Source: Ethanoligenens sp047722935 (GTDB taxonomy: Bacteria; Bacillota; Clostridia; Oscillospirales; Ethanoligenentaceae). Taken from it: a stretch of DNA of 64,000 bases. Positions 26,042-34,957 of this stretch are shown one piece after another. Where the stretch lies: NCBI GenBank assembly GCA_047722935.1, contig JBDNZS010000003.1, positions 30,211 to 94,210 of the forward strand, read 5' to 3'. Both the position numbers and the translations under genes were made by a program. The notes beneath the pieces are model-generated. The model ran no database searches. It was not told the origin of the DNA and saw only the letters and a program-made list of their open reading frames with translations. Position 1 is the stretch's first letter, and each line of letters begins with the position of its first letter.

Positions 26042-26180
26042 TTTTATTCCCTCCCTCCGTCTAACGAACGGATTTTCACCAAAAAAATCGGCGCAAGCTC
26101 TAAATAGCCCATACCCCGTCGCTCAAAACGATGGTATGCGTGCGGTCTTTCAAACAAAAGACCCACAGATGGTATTTTCT

Positions 26181-26209
26181 ATTATACAGCGCCAGTACAT
26201 TGTTGTCAA
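26181..26209 (-). promoter_or_regulatory. Consensus promoter of rpsU
   Basis: Minus strand TTGACA (26209-26204), a 17-base spacer and TATAAT (26186-26181), a perfect sigma-A match. Confidence 0.85.
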
Positions 26210-26475
26210 GAGCAGTGTGCGCAAACACACCCACCTTAACGGCATTTTCTTTTTGGCGTGAAGGGCATGCCTGCGCCTTGCTGATTTTTTGTGGAAATCC
26301 TTACGTCCCCTATGCGCCGCCCAGAAAAAGGGGCGCAATACCCATCTTGTCCAGTTATATGGTGTTATACTCCAAGTCTTTATCCGGCTGCCTTTGAAAA
26401 CGCACCTATTTTTTATCAAATATATGTACAGCGGTACTTTTTCAGATGTTTCCATTAAAACCGTTTCGGCGTGCA
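26210..26475. other. Gene-free stretch between rpsU promoter and ATP-grasp promoter
   Basis: Open reading frames here are shadows without ribosome sites. The TATACT near 26366 lacks a correctly spaced -35. I see no convincing RNA motif. Confidence 0.5.
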
Positions 26476-26504
26476 TTGATTTTTGGAAAATAAAGGCGTA
26501 CAAT
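26476..26504 (+). promoter_or_regulatory. Promoter of the ATP-grasp cassette
   Basis: TTGATT (26476-26481), a 17-base spacer and TACAAT (26499-26504). Transcription should start near 26511, 84 bases before the start codon. Confidence 0.65.
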
Positions 26505-26594
26505 AAAGTAGGTTTATTGGCAGGCATAGCGGTGCGAAAAACGGATGCATGCCCTTTTTTTATCGATTCAATCAGCGGACAAGGAGAACATTGC

Positions 26595-27911
26595 GTGGAT
26601 ACACAAGTGCTGCAAGAGCAGGCCGAGCGGGTTAACCGCGCACTCGACCGCTACGGCGTCAAATTTGGCGTCTACAAAAACGGAGAATTTCACGAGCAGC
26701 TCTTTCCATTTGACGCTCTTCCCCGGGTTATCCGCGCCGACCAGTTTGACAAACTTGAAAAAGGTCTCATTCAGCGGGTCTGTGCGCTCAACCTTTTTTT
26801 GTGTGACATTTATTCTAAACGCTGCATCCTGCGAGATGGCATCATCCCGCAGGAATTTATCTATTCTGCCAAGGGCTTCCTGCTTCCCTGTCAAGGCATC
26901 CGCCCCCCGCAGGATGTTTACAGCCACATTTCCGGCATTGATCTTGTGGAGGCACCCGACGGGTGGTATGTGTTAGAAGATAATCTGCGTGTGCCGTCCG
27001 GCGCTTCTTATCCCATGATTGCGCGGGAAATTGTGCGGCGTACCAATCCAGCTGTGTTCGAGGAACACAGCATCTACGAAAACCGCAACTATGCCAAACT
27101 GCTGGCAAACATGTTCAGCGAAGTGCAATGTCCCGGCATCGTGGTGGTACTCACACCCGGACGATACAACTCCGCATTTTTTGAACACGCGTATCTTGCG
27201 GAAAAAACCGGCGCGACCCTTGCCTTCCCGGAAGATCTGGAGGTCACGGGGGACGTGGTCTATTATAAAAGCTTTAACGGGGGGAAGCAGCGCGTAGGCG
27301 CTATCTACCGCCGGGTATCAGACGAATTCATTGACCCGCTCCTTTTTGACGAGCATTCGGTCATCGGCGTGCCGCATCTGATGGAAGTATACCGTAAGGG
27401 TAATGTATCGCTCATCAATGCACCCGGCAACGGTGTCGCCGATGATAAAGGTACATACTATTTCGTCCCTCAGATGATTCGCTATTATTTGGGGGAAGAG
27501 CCTATTCTGCAAAACGCGCCCACTTACGTGCCCTATTACAAGCATGACTTGCAGTATGTGCTTGCACATCTGAAAACACTGGTTGTTAAGGACGTTAGCG
27601 AAGCGGGCGGTTACGGCGTCGTGTTCGGGCGAGACCTCTCTGCCGCGCAACTCGAGGATCTTCGTCAGGCCATTCTTTCCAAACCGCGCCGGTTCATCGC
27701 ACAGGAAATTATCAATTTCAACGACCTTGGCGTGTTTCTGGATGGCAAGGAAGTGCCGCGCAAAGCGGACTTCCGCGCGTTCGTCGTGCAGGGAAAAGAT
27801 ATCCGGGTCTGGCACAGCGGCCTTACCCGTTATGCGTTACAAGCCGGTTCGTTCGTTGTCAACTCGTCACAAGGTGGAGGATTCAAAGACACATGGGTAC
27901 TATCTCGATAA
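26595..27911 (+). CDS. Circularly permuted ATP-grasp protein (DUF404/407 type amide ligase)
   Basis: Predicted ATP-dependent carboxylate-amine ligase. The 438-residue protein carries the family motifs LEDNLRVPSGASYPM, AIYRRVSDEFIDPL, LINAPGNGVADDKGTYYFVP, VVKDVSEAGGYGV (nucleotide-binding Lys and Gly-rich loop), FIAQEIIN and KADFRAFVV. The start is the GTG at 26595, with AAGGAG at 26581-26586; the frame is open about 100 codons upstream, but that part spans the promoter and is not protein-like. Its 3' end overlaps the alpha-E gene by 19 bases. Known gene neighbourhoods of this family pair it with alpha-E and transglutaminase-like proteins, as here. Substrate unknown. Confidence 0.88.
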   Translation: MDTQVLQEQAERVNRALDRYGVKFGVYKNGEFHEQLFPFDALPRVIRADQFDKLEKGLIQRVCALNLFLCDIYSKRCILRDGIIPQEFIYSAKGFLLPCQGIRPPQDVYSHISGIDLVEAPDGWYVLEDNLRVPSGASYPMIAREIVRRTNPAVFEEHSIYENRNYAKLLANMFSEVQCPGIVVVLTPGRYNSAFFEHAYLAEKTGATLAFPEDLEVTGDVVYYKSFNGGKQRVGAIYRRVSDEFIDPLLFDEHSVIGVPHLMEVYRKGNVSLINAPGNGVADDKGTYYFVPQMIRYYLGEEPILQNAPTYVPYYKHDLQYVLAHLKTLVVKDVSEAGGYGVVFGRDLSAAQLEDLRQAILSKPRRFIAQEIINFNDLGVFLDGKEVPRKADFRAFVVQGKDIRVWHSGLTRYALQAGSFVVNSSQGGGFKDTWVLSR

Positions 27912-28552
27912 CACAGGCTGAAAAGCTTTACTGGCTTGGTCGCTACGCGGAACGCGCCTATACACTGATCGGTCTGCTCGTGCGGTATTACGACCGCATG
28001 CTTGACGCGGATGCGGGCGCCTATCGGGACTACTGCTCCAAGTTGAGTATTCCGGATATCTACCGCGACAAATCGGATTTTCTGCACCGGATGCTGAGTG
28101 AAACAAGCAACGAGGCGAGCATTGCCTTTGCCCTGGGGCAGGCCAACTCCAACGCCATGCTTTTGCGCGACCGGCTGGCAACCGAAACGGTGTCTTACAT
28201 CCAGTCATCCTACAATGCGGTGCAACGCAAATTCCGGTCAACGATCACCGTAGCCGCCATACGGGATGTGCAAAGTCTCCTGCTGGCGTTTTGGGGCGCG
28301 GTGGACGACCTGATCCTTGCGGACGATGTGCGTGATTTTATCAAAGCAGGCAAGTATACGGAGCGCGTAGATATCTACACACGCTTCGCATCAGATTCGG
28401 AAACCCTGGATGCGGCAAAACGCCGTCTCGCCCGTTCGCTTGCCCATCTCGACAGCGCCGGTGTTTGCAAGGACCTTGCCGACATGCTGGCCAACGGCCG
28501 CAGCGTGACCGCCCGGCAGATTGACAGCGGCATCCTTGATATGCTCCAATAA
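27893..28552 (+). CDS. Alpha-E domain protein, short form
   Basis: All-helical partner of the circularly permuted ATP-grasp enzyme. The 219-residue protein begins GTISITQAEKLYWLGRYAERA, the hallmark N-terminal alpha-E segment, and retains the LRDRLATETVSYIQ region. It is shorter than the roughly 300 residues I remember for many family members. The ATG at 27893 lies inside the ligase gene, with GGTGGAGG upstream, so translation is coupled. The molecular role is unknown; association with the ligase is inferred from conserved pairing. Confidence 0.85.
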   Translation: MGTISITQAEKLYWLGRYAERAYTLIGLLVRYYDRMLDADAGAYRDYCSKLSIPDIYRDKSDFLHRMLSETSNEASIAFALGQANSNAMLLRDRLATETVSYIQSSYNAVQRKFRSTITVAAIRDVQSLLLAFWGAVDDLILADDVRDFIKAGKYTERVDIYTRFASDSETLDAAKRRLARSLAHLDSAGVCKDLADMLANGRSVTARQIDSGILDMLQ

Positions 28553-28693
28553 CAGAAACAATCCGCATTTATGTTCTATTATAGATTGCGTTGAATGAAA
28601 CAAACCGGGTCATCGGGTTGAAAGCATTTTCGTCAAAAACAATGCACGTCTATCCTGATACGCAAACGCCTTTATCCACAGGAGGAATGACCT

Positions 28694-29515
28694 ATGAAAC
28701 GGTTTTCTTTTTTATACCAGTCGGCCATCCGGTTCAGTCATCCGGTCAAGGCACATCATTTTCGACTGAAATGTCTGCCCGGGCAATTCCCGTTCCAGCA
28801 CATCTATCAAGAGCACTGCGCCTTGGCCGGCGAAGTCGCGCCGGTGGAGGGAATCGACGCGTTAGGCAACCGCACCCTTGCGGGAACTATTCCGGAACCG
28901 CACGATCGGTTTGCTTTCACGATCACGGGCAAGGCACTGCAAAGTTATTACCTTTCACGCGAGCCTCTTGACGATTTGTTTCTCTATGAGACCCCTTTGA
29001 CGCGGATGAGCGATGCAATGTCGGCATTTGGGGAAAGCGTCCCCAGCGGAACGGCAGGCGAACAGGCACAGGCCGTTTGTAAAGCCGTCCACGCGCAGCT
29101 GACCTATCTGCCGGCTTCTACGGATGTGGACATGCCGGCAGCCGACGCGTTTGCACAAGGCAAAGGCGTCTGTCAGGATTATGTGCAGATCGTGCTGGCA
29201 CTGCTGCGGAGCCGGAACATCCCCGCGCGCTACTGCGCGGGCCTGATGCCCGGCGAAGGGGAAACACACGCGTGGGTAGAATATTATGAAGACGGTGCAT
29301 GGCGCGGAATCGACCCCACCAATGACCAGATCATTGATTACGGATATATCAAGCTGTCCCACGGGCGGGACAGCGCAGACTGCAGTGTGGACCGTGGCTG
29401 CTTTGTAGGCCCGGCCGAACAAGTCAAGCAGGAAATGGAAATCCATGTTAAAGTAGGCGAAATAGTTGATGAAGAAAGTGGAGACAGTCAGTCGAACATG
29501 TCTGCCTGTCGATGA
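28694..29515 (+). CDS. Transglutaminase-like cysteine peptidase/amidase
   Basis: The 273-residue protein has an N-terminal beta-rich domain (about residues 1-105) of the type preceding bacterial transglutaminase cores, then the papain-like core with Cys160 in GKGVCQDY, His192 in ETHAWVEYY and Asp207 in GIDPTND. No signal peptide, so it acts in the cytosol. It starts 141 bases after the alpha-E gene with an AGGAGG ribosome site. In such neighbourhoods this protein is proposed to hydrolyse or transfer amide bonds made by the ATP-grasp ligase, which is inference. Confidence 0.88.
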   Translation: MKRFSFLYQSAIRFSHPVKAHHFRLKCLPGQFPFQHIYQEHCALAGEVAPVEGIDALGNRTLAGTIPEPHDRFAFTITGKALQSYYLSREPLDDLFLYETPLTRMSDAMSAFGESVPSGTAGEQAQAVCKAVHAQLTYLPASTDVDMPAADAFAQGKGVCQDYVQIVLALLRSRNIPARYCAGLMPGEGETHAWVEYYEDGAWRGIDPTNDQIIDYGYIKLSHGRDSADCSVDRGCFVGPAEQVKQEMEIHVKVGEIVDEESGDSQSNMSACR

Positions 29516-30443
29516 GACCCTGTGTATCAAGCGGTGCCGCTATCAGCCGGATGGACTGACTGAGGCGGAGATTGCCGCACTGCCGCGCATCTCCCTCGTC
29601 ACCGGCGTGCACGGCGACGAACTGGAAGGGCAGTTTACCTGCTACGAATTGGGCCGTCTGCTGTCGCTCCACCCGGAGGGCCTGACAGGCGTTGTGGATA
29701 TCTACCCGGCAATCAATCCGTTGGGCATCGAATCCATCTGCCGCGGCTTTCCCGGTTTCAACCTGGAAATGAACCGCCTGTTTCCCGGAAACCCGAACGG
29801 TTCTCTTGTGGAAAAAGTGGCAGCGGAAGTATTGGATAGCCTCCTCGGCTCCAATCTGGTTGTGGATATTCACGCCAGCAACATTTTTTTGCGGGAACTG
29901 CCGCAGGCACGCATCAATGAGAACAATGCGGAAAAGCTGACGCCGCTCGCGTCTCAGCTTAACCTTGATTTTTTATGGATACACCCGTCGGCTACCGTGC
30001 TGGAATCCACGTTGGCGCATTCGCTCAACACGCGCGGCACCCCCTGCATCGTGGTGGAAATGGGCGTGGGGATGCGCATCACACGCGACTACGGCCTCCA
30101 GCTCGTGCACGGCATTTTTAACGTTATGCGCACATTGGGCATCTGGAACATTCCGGGTGCGGACACGCCGCACGAAACGCTCAACTCTTTGGAGCGGCAG
30201 GTCTATTTCCTCAACTCAAAAGCGTCCGGCATCTTCGTGCCGCACGTGCAGCATTGCGCCATTATGGCAAAAGGGGAGGAGATCGGCCAGATCCTCGATC
30301 CGTTGGAAGGCATTGTCAAAGACCGCATCACCGCGCCATGCAACGGACTCGTGTTCACACTCCGGGCATACCCGGTGGTTTACACCGGTTCACTGATCGC
30401 GCGAATGATCGAGGGTGTGGAGGATTACAAGCTAAGGACATGA
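29469..30443 (+). CDS. M14 AstE/AspA-like zinc deacylase or carboxypeptidase, catalytically intact
   Basis: The 324-residue protein belongs to the succinylglutamate desuccinylase/aspartoacylase group. Zinc ligands His48 and Glu51 (GVHGDELEG) and His135 (VVDIHAS), catalytic Glu197 (IVVEMG) and a substrate-loop motif NRLFPG are all present. A C-terminal beta domain covers about residues 235-324. It begins within the last 47 bases of the transglutaminase gene, in another frame (ATG at 29469; an in-frame TTG at 29466 is adjacent). Its stop overlaps the next gene. Cleavage of an N-acyl or isopeptide amide is expected. Confidence 0.87.
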   Translation: MKKVETVSRTCLPVDETLCIKRCRYQPDGLTEAEIAALPRISLVTGVHGDELEGQFTCYELGRLLSLHPEGLTGVVDIYPAINPLGIESICRGFPGFNLEMNRLFPGNPNGSLVEKVAAEVLDSLLGSNLVVDIHASNIFLRELPQARINENNAEKLTPLASQLNLDFLWIHPSATVLESTLAHSLNTRGTPCIVVEMGVGMRITRDYGLQLVHGIFNVMRTLGIWNIPGADTPHETLNSLERQVYFLNSKASGIFVPHVQHCAIMAKGEEIGQILDPLEGIVKDRITAPCNGLVFTLRAYPVVYTGSLIARMIEGVEDYKLRT

Positions 30444-31396
30444 AAAAAACGTGTATTTTTGAACTGGACGCGCCTTATCGGGAACCGATGCGTATTCAGT
30501 CGTTCCTGTTCGGTGAACAAACGGATTCCGCACGTCAAGCGGGCTGTGCCATCATGGGGGCTACCCGCGGCAACGAAGCACAGCAGATCTTCACGTGTGC
30601 GCACATTGTTGAAAAATTGCGTGAGCTGGAACAGCAGGGCTGTATCGCCCCCGGCAGACAGATTTCCGTCATCCCAACGGCCAACCTCTACTCCGTTAAC
30701 ACCGCCCGTCGGTTTTGGCCGATGGACGATACCGATATCAATCGGATGTTCCCCGGTTACAGCCTCGGGGAAACTACCCAGCGCATCGCCCATCAGGTAT
30801 TCGAAGCTGTCAGGCCCTACCAATATGGGATACAATTTGCCAGCTATTACATGCCGGGCGAATTCATGCCGCACATCCGCATGATGCGCACCGGCTATGA
30901 GGACACCGCCGCCGCCGCACTCTTTGGCCTGCCATATCTGTATGTGCGGGAGACGCGTCCATTCGATACCACCACGCTCAATTACAACTGGCAGATCTTT
31001 GAAACCAGTGCATTTTCAATCTTTGCAGGCAAGACCGATGAATTAGATGAGGCCGCTACCGCGCTTTCGGTACGCGCCACTCTGCACTTTTTAAAAGGCG
31101 TAGGCATTCTCACAGCACAAACACAAATCCCGAGCGTACCGGAGCGTCCACCCATCCGCATCATCACCAATCAGGATCTCACCTTTGTGCAGGCAAAGAC
31201 CGGCGGACTCATGCGCCGCATCCGGCACGCGGGCGACATGGTGAAATGCGGCGACGAACTGGGATTTATCCACGACCCGTACGACAACAGCATCCGCCAG
31301 ACGCTGCTTTCCCCACGCGATGGGCGGGTGTTTTTTGTACACCGCAATCCGTTCGTTTATGAAAATACCATTGCTTACCGCATCCTACATGTCTGA
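30440..31396 (+). CDS. M14 AstE/AspA-like paralogue lacking zinc ligands (probable pseudoenzyme)
   Basis: 318 residues, clearly paralogous to the preceding protein (shared NRxFPG motif, same order of domains, same C-terminal beta domain). The catalytic positions are changed: the HxxE motif reads GATRGNEAQQ, with Arg43 in place of His and Glu46 kept. DIHAS reads IQFAS, with Phe133 for His. The catalytic Glu segment reads SIFAGK, with Ala196. Zinc binding and catalysis therefore look lost although the gene is intact and coupled to its partner by ATGA. A regulatory or heterodimer partner role is plausible. Confidence 0.82.
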   Translation: MKKTCIFELDAPYREPMRIQSFLFGEQTDSARQAGCAIMGATRGNEAQQIFTCAHIVEKLRELEQQGCIAPGRQISVIPTANLYSVNTARRFWPMDDTDINRMFPGYSLGETTQRIAHQVFEAVRPYQYGIQFASYYMPGEFMPHIRMMRTGYEDTAAAALFGLPYLYVRETRPFDTTTLNYNWQIFETSAFSIFAGKTDELDEAATALSVRATLHFLKGVGILTAQTQIPSVPERPPIRIITNQDLTFVQAKTGGLMRRIRHAGDMVKCGDELGFIHDPYDNSIRQTLLSPRDGRVFFVHRNPFVYENTIAYRILHV

Positions 31397-31513
31397 GGAT
31401 GCGCGGCGCCCATCCGGTTCCCATTTTTGCAAACACCAAGCCTGTTGTTATGTCTTTTTTCCTCCGGCGGCACATACCGTTTAAAGAAGCGCCGCGCCAA
31501 AGGAGGGTTTTCC

Positions 31514-32224
31514 ATGACTTGGCTCACTGTCCTGCCTTCTCTCACACCGTTTTTAACAGCGGCAATTTTTGTCACCCTCAATGAACTGGGGGACAAAAGC
31601 CAGCTGCTCACCATTGGGTTTTCCAGCCGCATGAACTGGATGAAAGTGCTTTTGGGCGTCTTGATTGCCACAATAGCCAACCATGGGCTTGCCGTAGCGG
31701 TGGGTACATTGCTGGCACGCGTACCTGGCTGGGACGGCTGGGTACGGTTTCTGTCCGCCATCCTGTTTCTTTTTTTCGGTCTGTGGGCGTTGAAACCGGA
31801 AACCGAGAAGGACGAAAAGCCACCGGAAACAGGCCGATTCGGCGATGTGGCGACTGTCGCATTTGCATTTTTCTTTGCAGAAATGGGTGACAAGACGCAA
31901 TTGGCAACCATCGCGTTGGCGGCGCAGTTCCCCGCGACCCCGCTGCTGGTGCTGGCAGGAGCGGCAGTGGGCATGTTGCTTGCGGACAGTATCGGCATGA
32001 TCGTGGGTATTTTGCTTCATCGCAGGCTGACGGCAGGTACTTGCCGCTTGGTCGCTTCGGCCACATTTGTATTGTTCGGGCTGTTTGGCGTCTATGAAGG
32101 GCTTATTCGGCTGCTCCGCTTTTCAGGTGCGGGCGCCGCCGTCGTCGTCACATTGGCCGCAGCCTGTATTATTGTCATCGGCGCGGGGCTGCGGAAAGAG
32201 GAAGAACGGCGGAAGGATGCATAA
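31514..32224 (+). CDS. GDT1/TMEM165 family (UPF0016) divalent cation exporter
   Basis: The 236-residue protein has six predicted TM helices in two inverted halves. Each half holds the signature E-x-G-D-K-[ST]-Q: NELGDKSQ in the first and AEMGDKTQ in the second. Bacterial relatives export Mn2+; the family elsewhere exchanges Ca2+ or Mn2+ for H+. The start is the ATG at 31514 with AGGAGGG just upstream. The short upstream gap shows no yybP-ykoY riboswitch that I can recognise. Confidence 0.88.
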   Translation: MTWLTVLPSLTPFLTAAIFVTLNELGDKSQLLTIGFSSRMNWMKVLLGVLIATIANHGLAVAVGTLLARVPGWDGWVRFLSAILFLFFGLWALKPETEKDEKPPETGRFGDVATVAFAFFFAEMGDKTQLATIALAAQFPATPLLVLAGAAVGMLLADSIGMIVGILLHRRLTAGTCRLVASATFVLFGLFGVYEGLIRLLRFSGAGAAVVVTLAAACIIVIGAGLRKEEERRKDA

Positions 32225-32262
32225 ATCCGTTACCACAGACAAAATTTTCATCACCTTGCCAG

Positions 32263-32291
32263 TTGACAGTCTGTCTAAATATTGATATGCT
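32263..32291 (+). promoter_or_regulatory. Promoter of nrdJ
   Basis: TTGACA (32263-32268), a 17-base spacer and TATGCT (32286-32291). Transcription should start near 32298, about 160 bases before the start codon. Confidence 0.7.
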
Positions 32292-32319
32292 TAATAAGCG
32301 GATATACCATATGTTGTGT
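32272..32319 (+). promoter_or_regulatory. Two candidate NrdR boxes in the nrdJ promoter
   Basis: Box 1 (32272-32287) has core CTAAATATTG, 9 of 10 against CwAtATaTwG. Box 2 (32304-32319) has core CCATATGTTG, 8 of 10, flanked by GTGT. The cores start 32 bases apart, the spacing expected for NrdR pairs, and overlap the spacer/-10 and the transcription start. Box 2 also sits inside a 10-bp inverted repeat (32298-32307 with 32318-32327). Confidence 0.6.
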
Positions 32320-32458
32320 ATATCCGCCATATTCACCTATAAATGCAATCTCAAGTCCGGTTTCCCTCTATAGAGGCCGGGCGTGACCATACAGGAATGG
32401 ATACTCGCCCACATGCGCAAATTGCGGGGCGCGCGTCTCAAAACAGGAGGAACCATCC

Positions 32459-34738
32459 ATGGGTATCACACAGAATGCACGCACCGTGCTGGAAAAACGG
32501 TATCTGATTCGCGACGCAAATGGCAAGGCAAGCGAAACCGTTGAGGAACTGTTCCATCGCGTTGCCGCCGCCATTGCTGCGCCGGACAAGTCCTATGACG
32601 AGCATGCCGACATCAAAGCAGTTGCCGACCGATTTTATACACGGATGACCAATCTGGAGTTTTTGCCCAACTCGCCCACCCTCATGAATGCGGGACGGCC
32701 ACTCGGGCAACTTGCCGCTTGCTTTGTACTGCCGGTGGACGATAGCATGGAAGACATCTTCGAGGCCATCAAACAGGCCGCGCTCATTCATAAATCGGGC
32801 GGCGGCACGGGTTTTTCATTCTCCCGCCTCCGGCCGAAGGGCAGCGCGGTCAACTCCACAGGCGGTGTAGCATCCGGTCCCATCAGCTTTATGCGGGTGT
32901 TCAACACGGCCACCGAAGCAGTCAAACAAGGCGGCACCCGCCGCGGCGCCAACATGGGCATCCTGCGGGTGGATCACCCGGATATTCTTGAATTTATCGA
33001 TTGCAAGAAAAACAACGCGGACATCACCAATTTCAACATCTCGGTAGGCATCACCGAAGATTTTATGCGCGCGGTGCAATCCGACTCGGAATACGATCTT
33101 ATTGATCCAAACACCAAAGACAGCGTCGGACGTCTTTCGGCTCGGGAAGTATTTGAAAAGATTGTGGACGCGGCATGGCGCAACGGTGAGCCGGGCATCA
33201 TCTTCCTTGACCGTCTCAACCGTGACAATGTGGTGCCCTCGGTCGGCCCCATCGAATCCACCAATCCCTGCGGCGAGCAGCCTCTTCTGCCCTACGAAGC
33301 GTGCAACCTTGGTTCCATCAATCTGCACCAGATGCTGACACGGCAAGATGACGATGCAGCTCATATTGACTGGGACAAGCTGGCAGGCGTGGTGCGGGAC
33401 GCCGTACATTTCTTGGACAATGTCATCGAAGCCAACCGCTACCCGCTGGAGCAGATCGACCATACCACCAAGCAGACCCGTAAGATCGGTCTGGGTGTAA
33501 TGGGCTGGGCCGACCTGCTTTTGGAACTGGGTATCCCTTACAATTCGGACGAGGCTGTGGTGTTAGGTGAAAAAGTGATGGGGTTCATCACCGACACCGC
33601 ACGCGCGGCAAGCGCGACACTTGCACAGACACGCGGCGCATTTCCGCTCTTTGATGAAAGCACGCTCAAAGACGGCACAGCGGTACGCAACGCCACTGTC
33701 ACCACCATTGCCCCCACCGGTACGCTCTCCATCATCGCAGGATGCTCCAGCGGTGTGGAACCCGTCTTTGCCTATGTGTTCATCCGCAACGTGATGGACG
33801 GCACCGAAATGGTGGAAGTCAACCCCGTACTGCGTCGGGTACTGGAGGAGCGCGGGCTGTACAGCGACGAGTTGATGCGGGAGATTGCACAGGCGGGCAG
33901 TGTGTCTCATGTAACTGCATTGCCGGAAGATATCCGGCGGGTCTTCGTCTGTGCGCACGACATCTCACCGGAATACCACATTAAGATGCAGGCGGCATTC
34001 CAGCGCCGCACCGACAATGCAGTGTCCAAAACAGTAAACTTCGCACACGATGCAACCATTGCAGACGTACGGCGGGTCTATATGCTGGCATATGAGCTGG
34101 ACTGCAAAGGCGTGACCATCTACCGCGACGGCAGCCGTGATGCACAGGTGCTGAACATCGGCAAGGTCAATGCGGAAAAACCTGCAGCAACAACAGCACC
34201 GGCTGCCAGCACGTCTCTGGCCGGTTTGCAGCCGCGCCCGCGTCCGAATGTGACCACCGGCTTCACTGAGCGTGTCAAAATCGGCTGCGGAAACCTCTAT
34301 ATTACGGTCAACTATGATGAAAACGGCATCTGCGAGGTTTTCACCAACACAGGGCGGGCGGGCGGCTGCCCGTCGCAGAGCGAGGCAACGGCACGGCTGG
34401 TCTCTATCGGCCTGCGTGCGGGGTTGGACGCAGACAGCATCATTGAGCAGCTTAAAGGCATCCGCTGCCCCTCTACCATCCGCCGTCCGGGTATGCAGGC
34501 GACCTCCTGTCCGGATGCCATCGCGCGTGTCATTGAAAAAGTCAAGTGTATCCAAGCCGGAGAGCCGGCGCAGGTGTCTGCCGTTGTCGCGCACACGGAA
34601 AATGAACCGCGTATCCAACACTGGACACCACCGGAGAACACACCCATTATGAAGTACTGCCCCGACTGCGGCGCTAAAATGGAGCATGAGGGCGGCTGCG
34701 TGATTTGCCGCAATTGTGGTTTCTCCAAATGCGGGTAG
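32459..34738 (+). CDS. nrdJ: Adenosylcobalamin-dependent (class II) ribonucleotide reductase
   Basis: Makes deoxynucleotides without oxygen, using B12 to generate the thiyl radical. The 759-residue protein has the redox cysteine Cys88 in LAACFVLPV, HKSGGGTGFSFSRLRPKG, the finger-loop N269-x-C271-x-E273 (NPCGEQ), the second barrel half and a C-terminal zinc ribbon with CPDC and CRNC. There is no N-terminal ATP-cone. The start is the ATG at 32459 after GGAGGAA. Single gene, with two candidate NrdR boxes at its promoter; NrdR itself is not in the window. Confidence 0.95.
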   Translation: MGITQNARTVLEKRYLIRDANGKASETVEELFHRVAAAIAAPDKSYDEHADIKAVADRFYTRMTNLEFLPNSPTLMNAGRPLGQLAACFVLPVDDSMEDIFEAIKQAALIHKSGGGTGFSFSRLRPKGSAVNSTGGVASGPISFMRVFNTATEAVKQGGTRRGANMGILRVDHPDILEFIDCKKNNADITNFNISVGITEDFMRAVQSDSEYDLIDPNTKDSVGRLSAREVFEKIVDAAWRNGEPGIIFLDRLNRDNVVPSVGPIESTNPCGEQPLLPYEACNLGSINLHQMLTRQDDDAAHIDWDKLAGVVRDAVHFLDNVIEANRYPLEQIDHTTKQTRKIGLGVMGWADLLLELGIPYNSDEAVVLGEKVMGFITDTARAASATLAQTRGAFPLFDESTLKDGTAVRNATVTTIAPTGTLSIIAGCSSGVEPVFAYVFIRNVMDGTEMVEVNPVLRRVLEERGLYSDELMREIAQAGSVSHVTALPEDIRRVFVCAHDISPEYHIKMQAAFQRRTDNAVSKTVNFAHDATIADVRRVYMLAYELDCKGVTIYRDGSRDAQVLNIGKVNAEKPAATTAPAASTSLAGLQPRPRPNVTTGFTERVKIGCGNLYITVNYDENGICEVFTNTGRAGGCPSQSEATARLVSIGLRAGLDADSIIEQLKGIRCPSTIRRPGMQATSCPDAIARVIEKVKCIQAGEPAQVSAVVAHTENEPRIQHWTPPENTPIMKYCPDCGAKMEHEGGCVICRNCGFSKCG

Positions 34739-34876
34739 GCACAGCCTACCTTTAAAAGTCCAAATGCAGCAACAGCAGATGACATCTGCACAGCCTGAAA
34801 TAGGTAGAACCGGTTCACCTTTAAACTTAAGCAAGCATGTCCCCATGCAAAGTGCCGACCTGCTTTCAGCAATATG

Positions 34877-34919
34877 AAACCACCCGTATAACCATTCGAT
34901 GGATATACGGGTGGTTTTT
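34877..34919. terminator. Bidirectional terminator between nrdJ and the vor operon
   Basis: A 14-bp perfect stem (AAACCACCCGTATA with its complement) and T5 on the right, with A-run on the left, between convergent genes. Confidence 0.8.
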
Positions 34920-34957
34920 CTATGCTTTAACAAGCTGTTGTTTTATGTGATAAAATC

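Noticed and set aside
31397..31513. Possible yybP-ykoY Mn riboswitch before the GDT1-type gene
   Set aside because: Position and gene type would fit, but the conserved aptamer strings are not seen and the gap is only 117 bases.
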